From: Ruminococcus sp. YRD2003
Lineage (GTDB): Bacteria; Bacillota; Clostridia; Oscillospirales; Ruminococcaceae
NCBI GenBank assembly: GCA_900109435.1
Contig: FNZT01000011.1
Location: 124,001 to 188,000 of the forward strand
DNA: 64,000 bases
Direction: 5' to 3'
Shown: positions 43,828 through 54,100 of the stretch, piece after piece
How positions within the stretch are numbered: the stretch's first letter is position 1
Layout: every line of letters begins with the position of its first letter
Program-made: the position numbers and the translations under genes
The notes under the pieces: generated by a model
Database searches by the model: none
The model's input: the letters and a program-made list of their open reading frames with translations, nothing else
Told to the model about the DNA's origin: nothing

Positions 43828-44601
43828 ATGCTTTTAGCAGTTGATATAGGCAACACAAACATCGTTTTCGGCTGTGTGGATAACGACGGCAAGATACTCG
43901 TTTTCGAGCGCATCTCCACCAACCACAACGCCACCGCCACCGAGTATGCTGTTCTTATCCGCAATATCCTCGAAATGAACGACTTCATGTGCGGCGATAT
44001 CCACGACGCGATAATGTCGTCAGTCGTGCCGTCCGTGACAAATACCGTCAAGGAGGCTATCCGCAAGCTCTTCGGCGTTGAGGTAATGATGGCAGGCCCC
44101 GGTGTCAAGACGGGACTGAATATCCTCATCGACAATCCCCGCCAGCTCGGCAGCGACCAGGCTGTTGATGCTGTAGCCGCCATAAACGAGTACCCCACTC
44201 CCCTGATAATCATCGACATGGGTACCGCTACGACGGTATCGGTCGTTGACAGCAACAAAAACTACCTGGGCGGTCTTATCTTCACGGGTATGGGGGTCTC
44301 CACCGATGCTCTCATCAACCGCACCGCACAGCTCCCGAAGATAGACTTTGAGCTCCCGCCCAATATCATCGGCAGGAACACTATCGACTGCATGAAGAGC
44401 GGCTCGCTCTACTCAAACGCCTGCGCTCTCGACGGTATCATCGAGCGTATCGAGGCTGAAATGGGTGAGAGCTGTACGGCAGTCGCCACAGGCGGTCTCG
44501 CGGAGGTAGTTGTTCCCCTCTGCAATAAAAAGGTCATCCTCGACAAGGACCTCCTCATAAAGGGACTTGCGATAATCTACAATAAAAACAAGAAAAAATA
44601 G
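43828..44601 (+). CDS. coaX: Type III pantothenate kinase
   Basis: A 257-residue ASKHA-fold kinase that phosphorylates pantothenate in coenzyme A synthesis. It shows LLAVDIGNTNIVFG at the N-terminus, GxGxKTGL (GPGVKTGLNI), LGSDQAVDAVAA and DMGTATTVSVV. The start at 43828 follows AGGAGGTTGACC; TTG at 43822 is too close to that site. It is followed after 12 bases by the MIF-like gene. Confidence 0.96.
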   Translation: MLLAVDIGNTNIVFGCVDNDGKILVFERISTNHNATATEYAVLIRNILEMNDFMCGDIHDAIMSSVVPSVTNTVKEAIRKLFGVEVMMAGPGVKTGLNILIDNPRQLGSDQAVDAVAAINEYPTPLIIIDMGTATTVSVVDSNKNYLGGLIFTGMGVSTDALINRTAQLPKIDFELPPNIIGRNTIDCMKSGSLYSNACALDGIIERIEAEMGESCTAVATGGLAEVVVPLCNKKVILDKDLLIKGLAIIYNKNKKK

Positions 44602-44613
44602 GAGGTAATCACT

Positions 44614-44955
44614 ATGCCATTCATAAATGTTAAAACTAATGTGTCCGTTTCTCCCGACGCCGCTTCGGATATCAAGTCCGCTCTCGGTCAGGCTATCACC
44701 GCTATCCCAGGCAAGTCAGAGGACTGGCTCATGGTCGGTATCGAGCCCGACTACCTGCTCTGGTTCAAGGGCACCAACGAGCCCGCTGCAATGGTGGACG
44801 TGAGCCTCTACGGCGGAGCTTCGCACAACGCCAAGACTACTCTCACCAGCCATATCACAGGCATACTCACCAATGAACTCGGCATATCCACCGACAGAGT
44901 CTATGTCAAATACATCGAAACCGAGAGCTGGGGCTGGAACGGCTCGAATTTCTGA
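44614..44955 (+). CDS. MIF/tautomerase-family protein
   Basis: A 113-residue homologue of macrophage migration inhibitory factor and D-dopachrome tautomerase. Proline is residue 2, the catalytic base of the tautomerase superfamily. The length matches MIF, as do MVGIEPDYLLWFKGTNEPAA and the C-terminal WGWNGSNF (compare NNSTFA-type ends of MIF). No signal peptide. The cellular role in bacteria is unclear. It is probably co-transcribed with coaX and has its own terminator. Confidence 0.9.
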   Translation: MPFINVKTNVSVSPDAASDIKSALGQAITAIPGKSEDWLMVGIEPDYLLWFKGTNEPAAMVDVSLYGGASHNAKTTLTSHITGILTNELGISTDRVYVKYIETESWGWNGSNF

Positions 44956-44972
44956 TAAAAGCGAAACACCAT

Positions 44973-45001
44973 GGGGCGATGTTGACACCGCCCCTTTTTT
45001 A
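44973..45001 (+). terminator. Terminator of coaX-MIF operon
   Basis: GGGGCG pairs with CGCCCC, with further TGT/ACA pairing inside, followed by six T residues. Confidence 0.85.
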
Positions 45002-45047
45002 TCGCGTGGACAAAGATGAAAAAATGCGGAAATATTGCATATTTTTG

Positions 45048-45076
45048 TTGACATTTCCGCTCTCAGATGTTACAAT
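45048..45076 (+). promoter_or_regulatory. Promoter of the GH5 cellulase gene
   Basis: TTGACA (45048-45053), 17 bases, TACAAT (45071-45076); leader about 52 bases. Confidence 0.85.
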
Positions 45077-45134
45077 GAAGGTGATAGGACGCTGCACAAA
45101 AATATCTCGGCGTCCACGAGAGGGGAAATTAACC

Positions 45135-47192
45135 ATGAAGAAATTATTCAAGGCAATGACTGCCGTTGCCTCGGCGGGCGCGCTGACCGTTTCAGGCGCC
45201 GCTTCGAGCTTTCAGGCAGTCCTGTCATCGCCCGCTGTGACGGCGTCCGCGGTGGATGACGGAAACGACGACTGGCTCCACGCTGAGGGCAGCCGTCTCT
45301 ACGACATGAACGGCAACGAGGTCTGGCTCACGGGCGCTAACTGGTTCGGCTTCAACTGCAACGAAGCGTGCCCGCACTACCTCTGGAGTGCCGACGCCGA
45401 CGACTGTCTCACCGAGATAGCCGACCGCGGTATCAACATCATTCGCTTCCCGATATCCACCGAACTCATCGTTTCTTGGATGAAAGGCAAGCCCAATGCA
45501 GTAAGCAGCTTCTCTTGCAACAACGACCCGTCCTTCACTATCAACCCCGACTTCTGCTCGGAGGACGGCAAGACCCCCGTTGACTCCATGCAGGTCTTCG
45601 ACATCATGATGAAGAAGTGTAAGGAGCACGGTATCAAGGCTTTCATCGATATCCACAGCCCGCATACCGACAATTCGGGTCATAACTACAACCTCTGGTA
45701 CGGCAAGGCAGGCGTCACCACCGATGTGTGGATAGACTCACTCGTATGGCTCGCCGACAAGTACAAGAACGATGACACGCTCCTCGCTTTCGACCTAAAG
45801 AACGAGCCTCACGGCAAGGGTCAGGAAGGCAAGGACGCTGCCAAGTGGGACGGCTCTACCGACGAGAACAACTGGGCTTATGCGGCTACTAAGTGCGCCG
45901 AGGCTATCCTCGACGTTAACCCCAAGGCGCTTATCCTCGTAGAGGGTGTTGAGCAGTCTATGAGCGGCGCTATGGAGGGCGACTACTGGGGTATGCCCGA
46001 CAGACGTGACAACTCCCCCTACATCGGCGCATGGTGGGGCGGTAACTTCCGCGGCGCAAGAAAGTATCCCATCAAGCCCAAGCAGGGTACTTCACAGATA
46101 GTTTACTCTCCGCACGATTACGGTCCGTCGGTCTATGCGCAGACATGGTTCGACAAGGACTTCTCCGAGAAGACCCTTCTCGACGATTACTGGTACGATA
46201 CATGGGCTTACATCAACGCTGAGGAGATCGGTCCCGAGCTCATCGGCGAGTGGGGCGGTCACATGGACGGTGCCGAGAACCAGAAATGGATGACTCTCCT
46301 CCGCGACTATATGATAAAGCACCACATCAACCACACTTTCTGGTGCCTCAACACCAACTCCGGCGATACGGGCGGACTTTGGGACAGCCTCGGCTTCACA
46401 CAGGGCTCCGGCACATCCATCAAGTGGAACGAGCCCAAGTATAAGCTCTTTGAGGAGGCTCTCTGGCAGACCGCTTCTTCGGGCAAGTACATCGGTCTCG
46501 ACCATCAGGTCGCTCTCGGCAAGAACGGTATTTCCCTCAACGACTTCTACTCCAACTACGCAAACACCGAGGGAAGCAACCTCGACGGCGGCAAGAAGGG
46601 CAGCGGTACTCCCATAAGCGTTGACCCCGCAAGCAGCACTACTGCTTCCGCTAAGTCAACTGCTGCATCTACTACCACAGCAACAACAACTACTACTATA
46701 AGTGAGGATAAGGTGAATTGCGAGCACTGCGGCAAGGAGATACTCAAATCTGAGGCTATCTACGGCCCTCTCGGATTCCCCGTATGTAAAGAGTGCTACG
46801 AAAACGGCGCTTACATCGGCACGAGAGCTCCCGACCCTACCGAAACAACTACCACATCTACTACCACCGCAGGTATCGTCAGTAGTAGCAGCAGCAATGA
46901 TACTCCTTCTGTTGGTACTGTTCTGTACGGGGATGCTAATCTTGATAAAAAAGTTACGGTCGCGGACGCGGTAGCGATACTCCAGAACATCGCTAACGGT
47001 GACAAGTTCAAGCTCACAGACGAAGCTAAGAAGAACGCGGACTGCTACAATGTAGGCGACGGCGTTACTGCCAAGGACGCCCTTGCGATACAGATGCTCG
47101 ATGCAAAGAACATCAGTGAGCTTCCAGTTTATGCTAATCAACCACCTATCGTCTTGCCTCCTGAAGACTCTTCTGAATATGGTGATTGGTAA
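45135..47192 (+). CDS. Cellulosomal GH5 endoglucanase with zinc-ribbon insert and dockerin
   Basis: A 685-residue secreted enzyme. It has a signal peptide (about 1-38), then a GH5 catalytic domain (about 45-480) with acid/base E224 in DLKNEPHG and nucleophile E372 in LIGEWGG, plus conserved IIRFPIS and SPHDYG segments. A Ser/Thr linker follows. A small Cys4 module (C529, C532, C551, C554: CEHCGK and CKECYE) of zinc-ribbon or LIM type comes next, then a second linker and a dockerin (598-657: GDANLDKKVTVADAVAILQ, GDGVTAKDALAIQMLD). The C-terminal tail is proline-rich. It should hydrolyse beta-1,4-glucans and dock on ScaA/ScaB cohesins. The start follows AGAGGGGA. Confidence 0.93.
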   Translation: MKKLFKAMTAVASAGALTVSGAASSFQAVLSSPAVTASAVDDGNDDWLHAEGSRLYDMNGNEVWLTGANWFGFNCNEACPHYLWSADADDCLTEIADRGINIIRFPISTELIVSWMKGKPNAVSSFSCNNDPSFTINPDFCSEDGKTPVDSMQVFDIMMKKCKEHGIKAFIDIHSPHTDNSGHNYNLWYGKAGVTTDVWIDSLVWLADKYKNDDTLLAFDLKNEPHGKGQEGKDAAKWDGSTDENNWAYAATKCAEAILDVNPKALILVEGVEQSMSGAMEGDYWGMPDRRDNSPYIGAWWGGNFRGARKYPIKPKQGTSQIVYSPHDYGPSVYAQTWFDKDFSEKTLLDDYWYDTWAYINAEEIGPELIGEWGGHMDGAENQKWMTLLRDYMIKHHINHTFWCLNTNSGDTGGLWDSLGFTQGSGTSIKWNEPKYKLFEEALWQTASSGKYIGLDHQVALGKNGISLNDFYSNYANTEGSNLDGGKKGSGTPISVDPASSTTASAKSTAASTTTATTTTTISEDKVNCEHCGKEILKSEAIYGPLGFPVCKECYENGAYIGTRAPDPTETTTTSTTTAGIVSSSSSNDTPSVGTVLYGDANLDKKVTVADAVAILQNIANGDKFKLTDEAKKNADCYNVGDGVTAKDALAIQMLDAKNISELPVYANQPPIVLPPEDSSEYGDW

Positions 47193-47234
47193 GAATATTG
47201 TTTTCATGTAAGAGATGACTTTAAACTACAATAA

Positions 47235-47266
47235 AAAATCCCGCTTTACAGCGGGATTTTTCTTTT
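47235..47266 (+). terminator. Terminator of the GH5 gene
   Basis: AAAATCCCGCT / AGCGGGATTTT stem (47235-47245, 47250-47260) with loop TTAC and trailing T residues. Confidence 0.92.
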
Positions 47267-47267
47267 A

Positions 47268-47296
47268 TTGACAGGTAATAAATACCGTGCTATAAT
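47268..47296 (+). promoter_or_regulatory. Consensus promoter cut off from its gene by the mobile element
   Basis: TTGACA (47268-47273), 17 bases, TATAAT (47291-47296): a perfect consensus. No plus-strand gene follows for about 3 kb; the mobile element begins immediately downstream. Its natural target is probably the small ORF at 58906-58983. Confidence 0.85.
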
Positions 47297-47302
47297 ATAT
47301 GT

Positions 47303-47308
47303 GAGTAC
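47303..47308. other. Left att core GAGTAC
   Basis: GAGTAC, followed inside the element by the terminal-repeat-like sequence at 47321-47340. The same hexamer occurs at the right end. Confidence 0.6.
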
Positions 47309-47375
47309 TGCATAAAGGCGGGTACTAATAAAGAAGTTTTTATGATTTGAAGATCAGGTTGCGTAACCAATACGG

Positions 47376-49010
<1,635 letters not shown>

Positions 49011-49096
49011 TTACCTCTCTTTCCGACTGATACAGCAAGCTATGTTATCATTATAGCGCAATATACCGTAAACAGCAATGCGCCGAAATTCCAAAG

Positions 49097-49285
49097 TTAC
49101 ACAGCCTGCTTCTCAGGTTCTTGTCCGGATTCACCGAGGAGTATTTCACTCTCCCTGATGATCAGCCTTTTCAGAATATCTGAAAGGCTTTCCTTTGAAG
49201 CAGGGTTGAACACGGTTGTCACCGTGTAAAGGGTATGCCCGATCTTATACTCGGACGTTACATTAAAAGTAGTGTTTGTATTCAT
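49097..49285 (-). CDS. tnpW: TnpW-like transposon-encoded small protein
   Basis: A 62-residue protein (MNTNTTFNVTSEYKIGHTLY start, SDILKRLIIRE core) of the TnpW type seen next to TnpX-like recombinases in Tn4451-related elements. Function is unknown. The start at 49285 follows AAAGGAGAAAGATCGCT; the upstream extension lacks a ribosome site. Confidence 0.75.
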   Translation of the reverse strand: MNTNTTFNVTSEYKIGHTLYTVTTVFNPASKESLSDILKRLIIRESEILLGESGQEPEKQAV

Positions 49286-49436
49286 AGCGATCTTTCTCCT
49301 TTGCTTGTCTGTCTCTATGCATTTAGAGTGAGGGCATCGCTTTATCTCTCTTACCCTCATGATTGTTGTCTTATGATAGCTGTGCGGAACGGCAAGTGCC
49401 GTCCCATTGCATAGCTATTTTTATTATCGGATAGTT

Positions 49437-49790
49437 TTAATCCTCATAGGGATTCGCTTTATCCGTAAAGCTCATCTGCTGCCCGAAGCCAACAGTGAGA
49501 TTGGCGGTATCGCTTTTCTCATTCTCAGAGTTTCCACCTCTAACCAGTTTCAGCAGCTCGTCATCGGAAAGTCAGCTTGCACGGAGTTTTTGCAACAGCG
49601 AATGCTCCGAGGTGATGATCTCATCAAGCTCACGGGGCTTACAGTTGTATTCTTCTGCCATAGCAAGACGGGAAACTTCTTTCAGCTTGTCCTCCAGCGT
49701 TTTCTTTTTTGCAGTATCGCTTGCGATACGCTTTTCCAAACCTTTGATCTTCTCAATGAGCTGATCTCTTTTCTCTGTATAGATGCCCAT
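49437..49790 (-). pseudogene. DUF4315-like coiled-coil protein interrupted by an in-frame TGA
   Basis: The frame from 49790 (MGIYTEKRDQLIEKIKG, a coiled coil typical of DUF4315 proteins of conjugative elements) stops at TGA (49572-49574). The same frame then continues open for 44 codons (LSDDELLKLVRGG...) to TAA at 49437-49439, with coherent charged sequence. A single nonsense change is the simplest explanation. ATG at 49811 is an alternative start without a ribosome site. Confidence 0.65.
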
Positions 49791-50204
49791 AGAAAAATCA
49801 CAACCTTTCATATTTGTTCTCAGCAGGCAGAGCCGAGTGACCGAAGATCACCTGCCATGATCCAATTATAGCGCACTCTTCATTTGAAATACAAGCCGCA
49901 TTGCGCACAAACTTTCATTCACAGTTTGTTAACAAATGTCCGGGGAATTTTTAGATTCAAAAAACTGAAAGTAAGCTATTTCGCTGTTTATGCTATCCGG
50001 TCATTTTGACGAAGCGATTTTGAGCGAACATAAAAAATCTGAAATTTATTATTGACGTGATCGGGAAAGTGCGCTATATTGGTAATGGGGAGCGACGATA
50101 TAGAGAAAGTCGCACAGCTCCAATTCTCGGAATCGAGAAAAAAGACCAAGCCGAAAAGCTCGGAAATGACATTCGCCCCACAGGGGCGAAACTCTACCAG
50201 CAAG

Positions 50205-50285
50205 CACGGTGAAGTGTGGGCGCAAAAAGCGACTACACACACTTCACAAGGCTTGGCAGAGGGCGCTGCCCCTACGACCCCGAAT
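50205..50285 (+). other. Putative origin of transfer (oriT)
   Basis: Directly upstream of mobC. It contains an 8-bp inverted repeat (GAAGTGTG 50211-50218 / CACACTTC 50238-50245) followed by GGCTTGGCAGAGGGCGCTGC, a layout resembling oriT regions of mobilizable elements. The surrounding 49812-50314 stretch has no gene. Confidence 0.5.
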
Positions 50286-50314
50286 TGAGAAAAATAAAAA
50301 GGAGAACAAGAGAA

Positions 50315-50659
50315 ATGAAAGACGAAAAGAAGCGTACACTGTACCTGAAAGTCCGTGTCAGCCCCGAAGAAATGGCGGCTATCAAGAAGAAGTTTGAGAA
50401 CAGCGGTATGAGCAGTCTCAGCACATTTGTAAGAGCCATGATCTTCGAGGGTTACATTGCTCAGGTCAACGAAAACGAACTGAAAGAACTCACCCGCATC
50501 GCCAATAACGTTGCCAACAATATCAACCAGATTGCCCGTCGTGCAAATGTCACGAACAAGGTTTACAAGGAAGATATTGAAGAAGTCGAGAGCCTTGCCG
50601 GTCAGATCATCGACCCTCTGCTATTTCTGCATACGAAGGTCTTGCAGTTGAAGCGATAA
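50315..50659 (+). CDS. mobC: MobC-family relaxosome accessory protein
   Basis: A 114-residue protein with an N-terminal ribbon-helix-helix (RTLYLKVRVSPEEMAAIKKK) and a C-terminal MobC helix (NELKELTRIANNVANNINQIARRAN). MobC helps the relaxase open DNA at oriT. The start at 50315 follows AAAAAGGAGAACAAGAGAA. The relaxase gene that normally follows is absent; a terminator and a small ORF come next. Confidence 0.88.
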   Translation: MKDEKKRTLYLKVRVSPEEMAAIKKKFENSGMSSLSTFVRAMIFEGYIAQVNENELKELTRIANNVANNINQIARRANVTNKVYKEDIEEVESLAGQIIDPLLFLHTKVLQLKR

Positions 50660-50671
50660 GTAAAAAATGGA

Positions 50672-50705
50672 AAAGTGCTGTCATGAGAAATCCCGACAGC
50701 ACCGA
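50672..50705 (+). terminator. Hairpin after mobC
   Basis: GTGCTGTC / GACAGCAC stem with a 12-nt loop, followed by a short T-stretch (ATTTTGAT). Confidence 0.6.
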
Positions 50706-50849
50706 TTTTGATATGTGCGCAATGCACTGGACAGGCTTTTGAAATTGCTGCGCCTTTCACAATAATGGTTACAATTATTCCGATATGCTGGACTCCGGAA
50801 GAATTATGGTATATACTGTATCTACAATATTGATTTGGAGGTAACAGTT

Positions 50850-51062
50850 ATGTTGAAAACACCTGAATTGGCAATGCCGAGGACACGTAAGGTTATTACT
50901 GTCTGCAACGGCAAGCGTGAGGTCTGGACGGACTACGAAGAAGCGAAAGCCTATTTCCTTGAAATGATGATGTCTACGGACGGCGAGGAGCATGAACGTG
51001 CGGAGTGCGTTTATATTCAGCTTATTCATGGTCTGGATGAGTGTTCGGATGAGGACGAATAA
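50850..51062 (+). CDS. Small acidic protein of unknown function on the element
   Basis: A 70-residue acidic protein (MLKTPELAMPRTRKVITVCN start; ends LDECSDEDE) with a strong ribosome site (TTTGGAGGTAACAGTT). I do not recognise a family. Similar small ORFs are common on integrative elements of gut Firmicutes. A TATACT box at 50812-50817 may be its promoter. It is convergent with jetC. Confidence 0.6.
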   Translation: MLKTPELAMPRTRKVITVCNGKREVWTDYEEAKAYFLEMMMSTDGEEHERAECVYIQLIHGLDECSDEDE

Positions 51063-51065
51063 TAG

Positions 51066-51103
51066 AAAACAGGGCGTTACCGTTGATTGGCAATGCCCTG
51101 TTG
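51066..51103. terminator. Bidirectional terminator between the small ORF and jetC
   Basis: ACAGGGC / GCCCTGT with further inner pairing (TT-CC/GG-AA). T-tract on the minus side serves the jet operon. Confidence 0.75.
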
Positions 51104-51109
51104 CTATTA

Positions 51110-54100
51110 TCAAAAAAGTGAAAGCTGTTCTGACAAATAATAAGCGTGTTCCATATGCTGTTTAGCCTCGGTTTCCAGTATTTCCATGTTTGATAGCGGA
51201 AGACTTTTAAAACGAAGCTGATATACCATATCGAAAAAGCTCGTTACAGCAGCTGTACCAAGATGTGTCAGGCAAATCAGCTGAATATGGAAATGCCGTG
51301 CGATACGGAACATCGGTTCAAGAAGATGCGGTGATGAGATAGGTCCGAACGGATTATCAAGGATCAACACACCGCTTGTAGTGCTCAGACTACTCGTTAG
51401 ACTCCGTGTGTAATTCATTACGGAAACGATCAGCGAAAACAGTACAACAAACTGTTCTCCCCCGGAATTAGCTTTCAATGCGTCCTGCCATGAACGATAA
51501 CGGCTGTTCTGGACATTCTTATCAATCTTGAAAACGGTGATTGGAATGGTTTCTTTGCCGATGTAGCAATTCAACAGTCTCCTGATTGCCAGATGTTCGT
51601 GATGTGATTTTGCCGAAGAATCCTGTTCGGACAGATATTTTTTCACCTGCTCTGTAATATAGTGATTGATCCTTTCAGCAGGCTGCTCGCTCACGGATTC
51701 AATGACAGGCAGATCAATTCGTATCATCTGTTTTTTCGCATTACCGATCTGTATCGTTGACTTCTTTGATAGTATCGTAAGATTTTCATACAGCCGTCCG
51801 ACACGCTGAAGACAATTTGTGACAAGCTGCTTTCTGCTGTCCTCAACATCTTTTAGCAAAACAGCAAGCTGAGCGATGCGATCCTGATAACGTTTTATAT
51901 CACCTTCTGTACGCTCGTAAAGCGTGAAGTATTTATCGCCTGCGATATCATGATTGTCGATAACAGATAAAATACCGTCAAGCGTTCCCGTAAACAAGGT
52001 GTGCGTGTTTCTGAACGGTTCAAGCTCTGTGCTGTGATACTTCTTCGTTTTGTTCTCAGCTTGTTTCAGTTGCTCGATGCTATTCTCGATTGCATCACGC
52101 AATTTGTTGGTATCTTGCTTTTCTTCTGATAGCTTTGGAACATAATCTGCAAATTCCAGTGTAAATCTTTCCGCATATTTAGCTGCGTATTTATGATCTG
52201 CATGGAGTTCGTTCAGGTGTTCAATGCATTCACGCATATTATGATCTGAAACTTGTAAAGCAGCTTCACATTCTGCTATACGGCGTTCAAAATCCGCCCC
52301 CACTTCTGATCGTGGCAGAAGCTCGGTATGCAATTCCGAGAGCTTAGCCTTTGCCTGTTCAAATGCGCTTTCGGCTTTCGCATGACATTCCACAGCAGAC
52401 GAATACTGTTCGGAAGCCTGATCGCATTCCTTTTGTGCCTGAGCAGACTGTTGCTCTGCACGATGATAAGCATCGTCGGAATATGTAGTGCTTTCATATT
52501 CTGTCGGTTCAATATGAAATCTTTGAATGCCTTTTTCTTTTGTTCCTATGCTCTTCTGCACCTTTTGCAGTTGTCTATGAAGCTCCTGAAGATTTGCAGA
52601 ATGACTCTCCTGATACATACGATATTCTGCAAGCATTGCAGAATAATCTTCGGAAAGCACTTCTGCTTTCGGTGTGTCTTTAAGCTCGGCAGTCAAATTC
52701 TGATATTCTGTCAGTTTTTCATTGAACTGCTTGATTTTGTCGTCGCATTCCTGTATGATCTCTGTGATCCTGCCTTCTTCCCTTTGCTCTGACTCGATCT
52801 GAACGGCAAGCCGGTTGCAGGCTGATTCCATATCAGTTATTTGTCTGCTTAGTTCTTCATATTGCGAAATATCACCGCAAATACGCTCAAATTCTTTTTG
52901 ATTATTTTCTGTATGGCGTAAAACGCGCTGCTCTGCATCTATAAGTTCACGAAGTTCCTCTGTGCGCTTTTTGATATCCGCTTTTCTTTTGTCAAGTGCC
53001 AATAGCGAATCCTTAATTGTTTGGAGGTCTGACTGACAAGAATTGATCTGCTCCTGAATATGCTGCTCATCATCGGCGGAATATGTAAATGCAGAGAGTA
53101 TGCTGTGTTCTGATTCCCACTCTCTTATCTGACGCTTAATATGTTCAATCTCAGCTTTTGCATCATCCAGTCTTTGCTGTATGAGATCTTTGTAAGCAGA
53201 GGCATCACGAAAGTATTCCTTATCAAATGCAGAGAGGAACCGGTTATGCTCACTCCATTTCCCGTCTGCCATATCGGCAAGCTCAGAACGTGTATATACC
53301 GGAACAACAGCCGACAGCCATAAATCTGTTGTTTGTGACAGCAGCTTTATCTGCTCCTTTTCGGAATCAACTATGACGGCATAAGCGACAAGCGGATTGA
53401 CTGCAAGAATATCCTCCCGTATTATGGGTGACTGAGAATTCAGATACCGCTCGCCTGTTTGGAAAGAAACGCCCGATTCCTGCAAGAAGTCAACTGCTGT
53501 TTTAGAAAGGTGTAGCTGTCCTGCTTCAATACATCTGAGCTGTTCTGCAAGCAATTCAGCTGAATACTCGGTTTGTCTCAGTTGTTCTCTCAGCTTTGCA
53601 AGTATATTATCAAGGCTTGTTATCGGCTCATCAGTAAACAACCGGCTTTCAGGTATTGACAGATGCTCCAGTACAGAAAGAACAGAGTTATACGCATCTC
53701 TGTATTGTTCCATTGCGGTCTCGTGCTGTTGCAGGCTGACATTACAATTTGCCTGTGCTTGGGTCAGCTCCGTGCGCTCTGCATCCTGAGCATCAAGCTC
53801 CTGCCCAAGCTGTTCTGCTTCATTTTGACATCTTTCAATGTCGTTATTTGCATTTTTGATCTTTTTATCATAACCTGAACGGATACTCTCGATATCCTCC
53901 TTAGAATAGCTTCCGTCAAGCATGACCGTGATGTGTAAGGCAAGCTCTGACAGTCCCCGATTGATCTGCTCAAGCATTATTTTTTGGCTGCCGATCGTCT
54001 GATTTAAGCTGGTATTATTTTCATTACGTTGTGTGGTAATCTGTTCAATCTTTTCTTTTACCTTACAGAGTGCATCTGATTGGTCTTTCCTTGCTGATAC

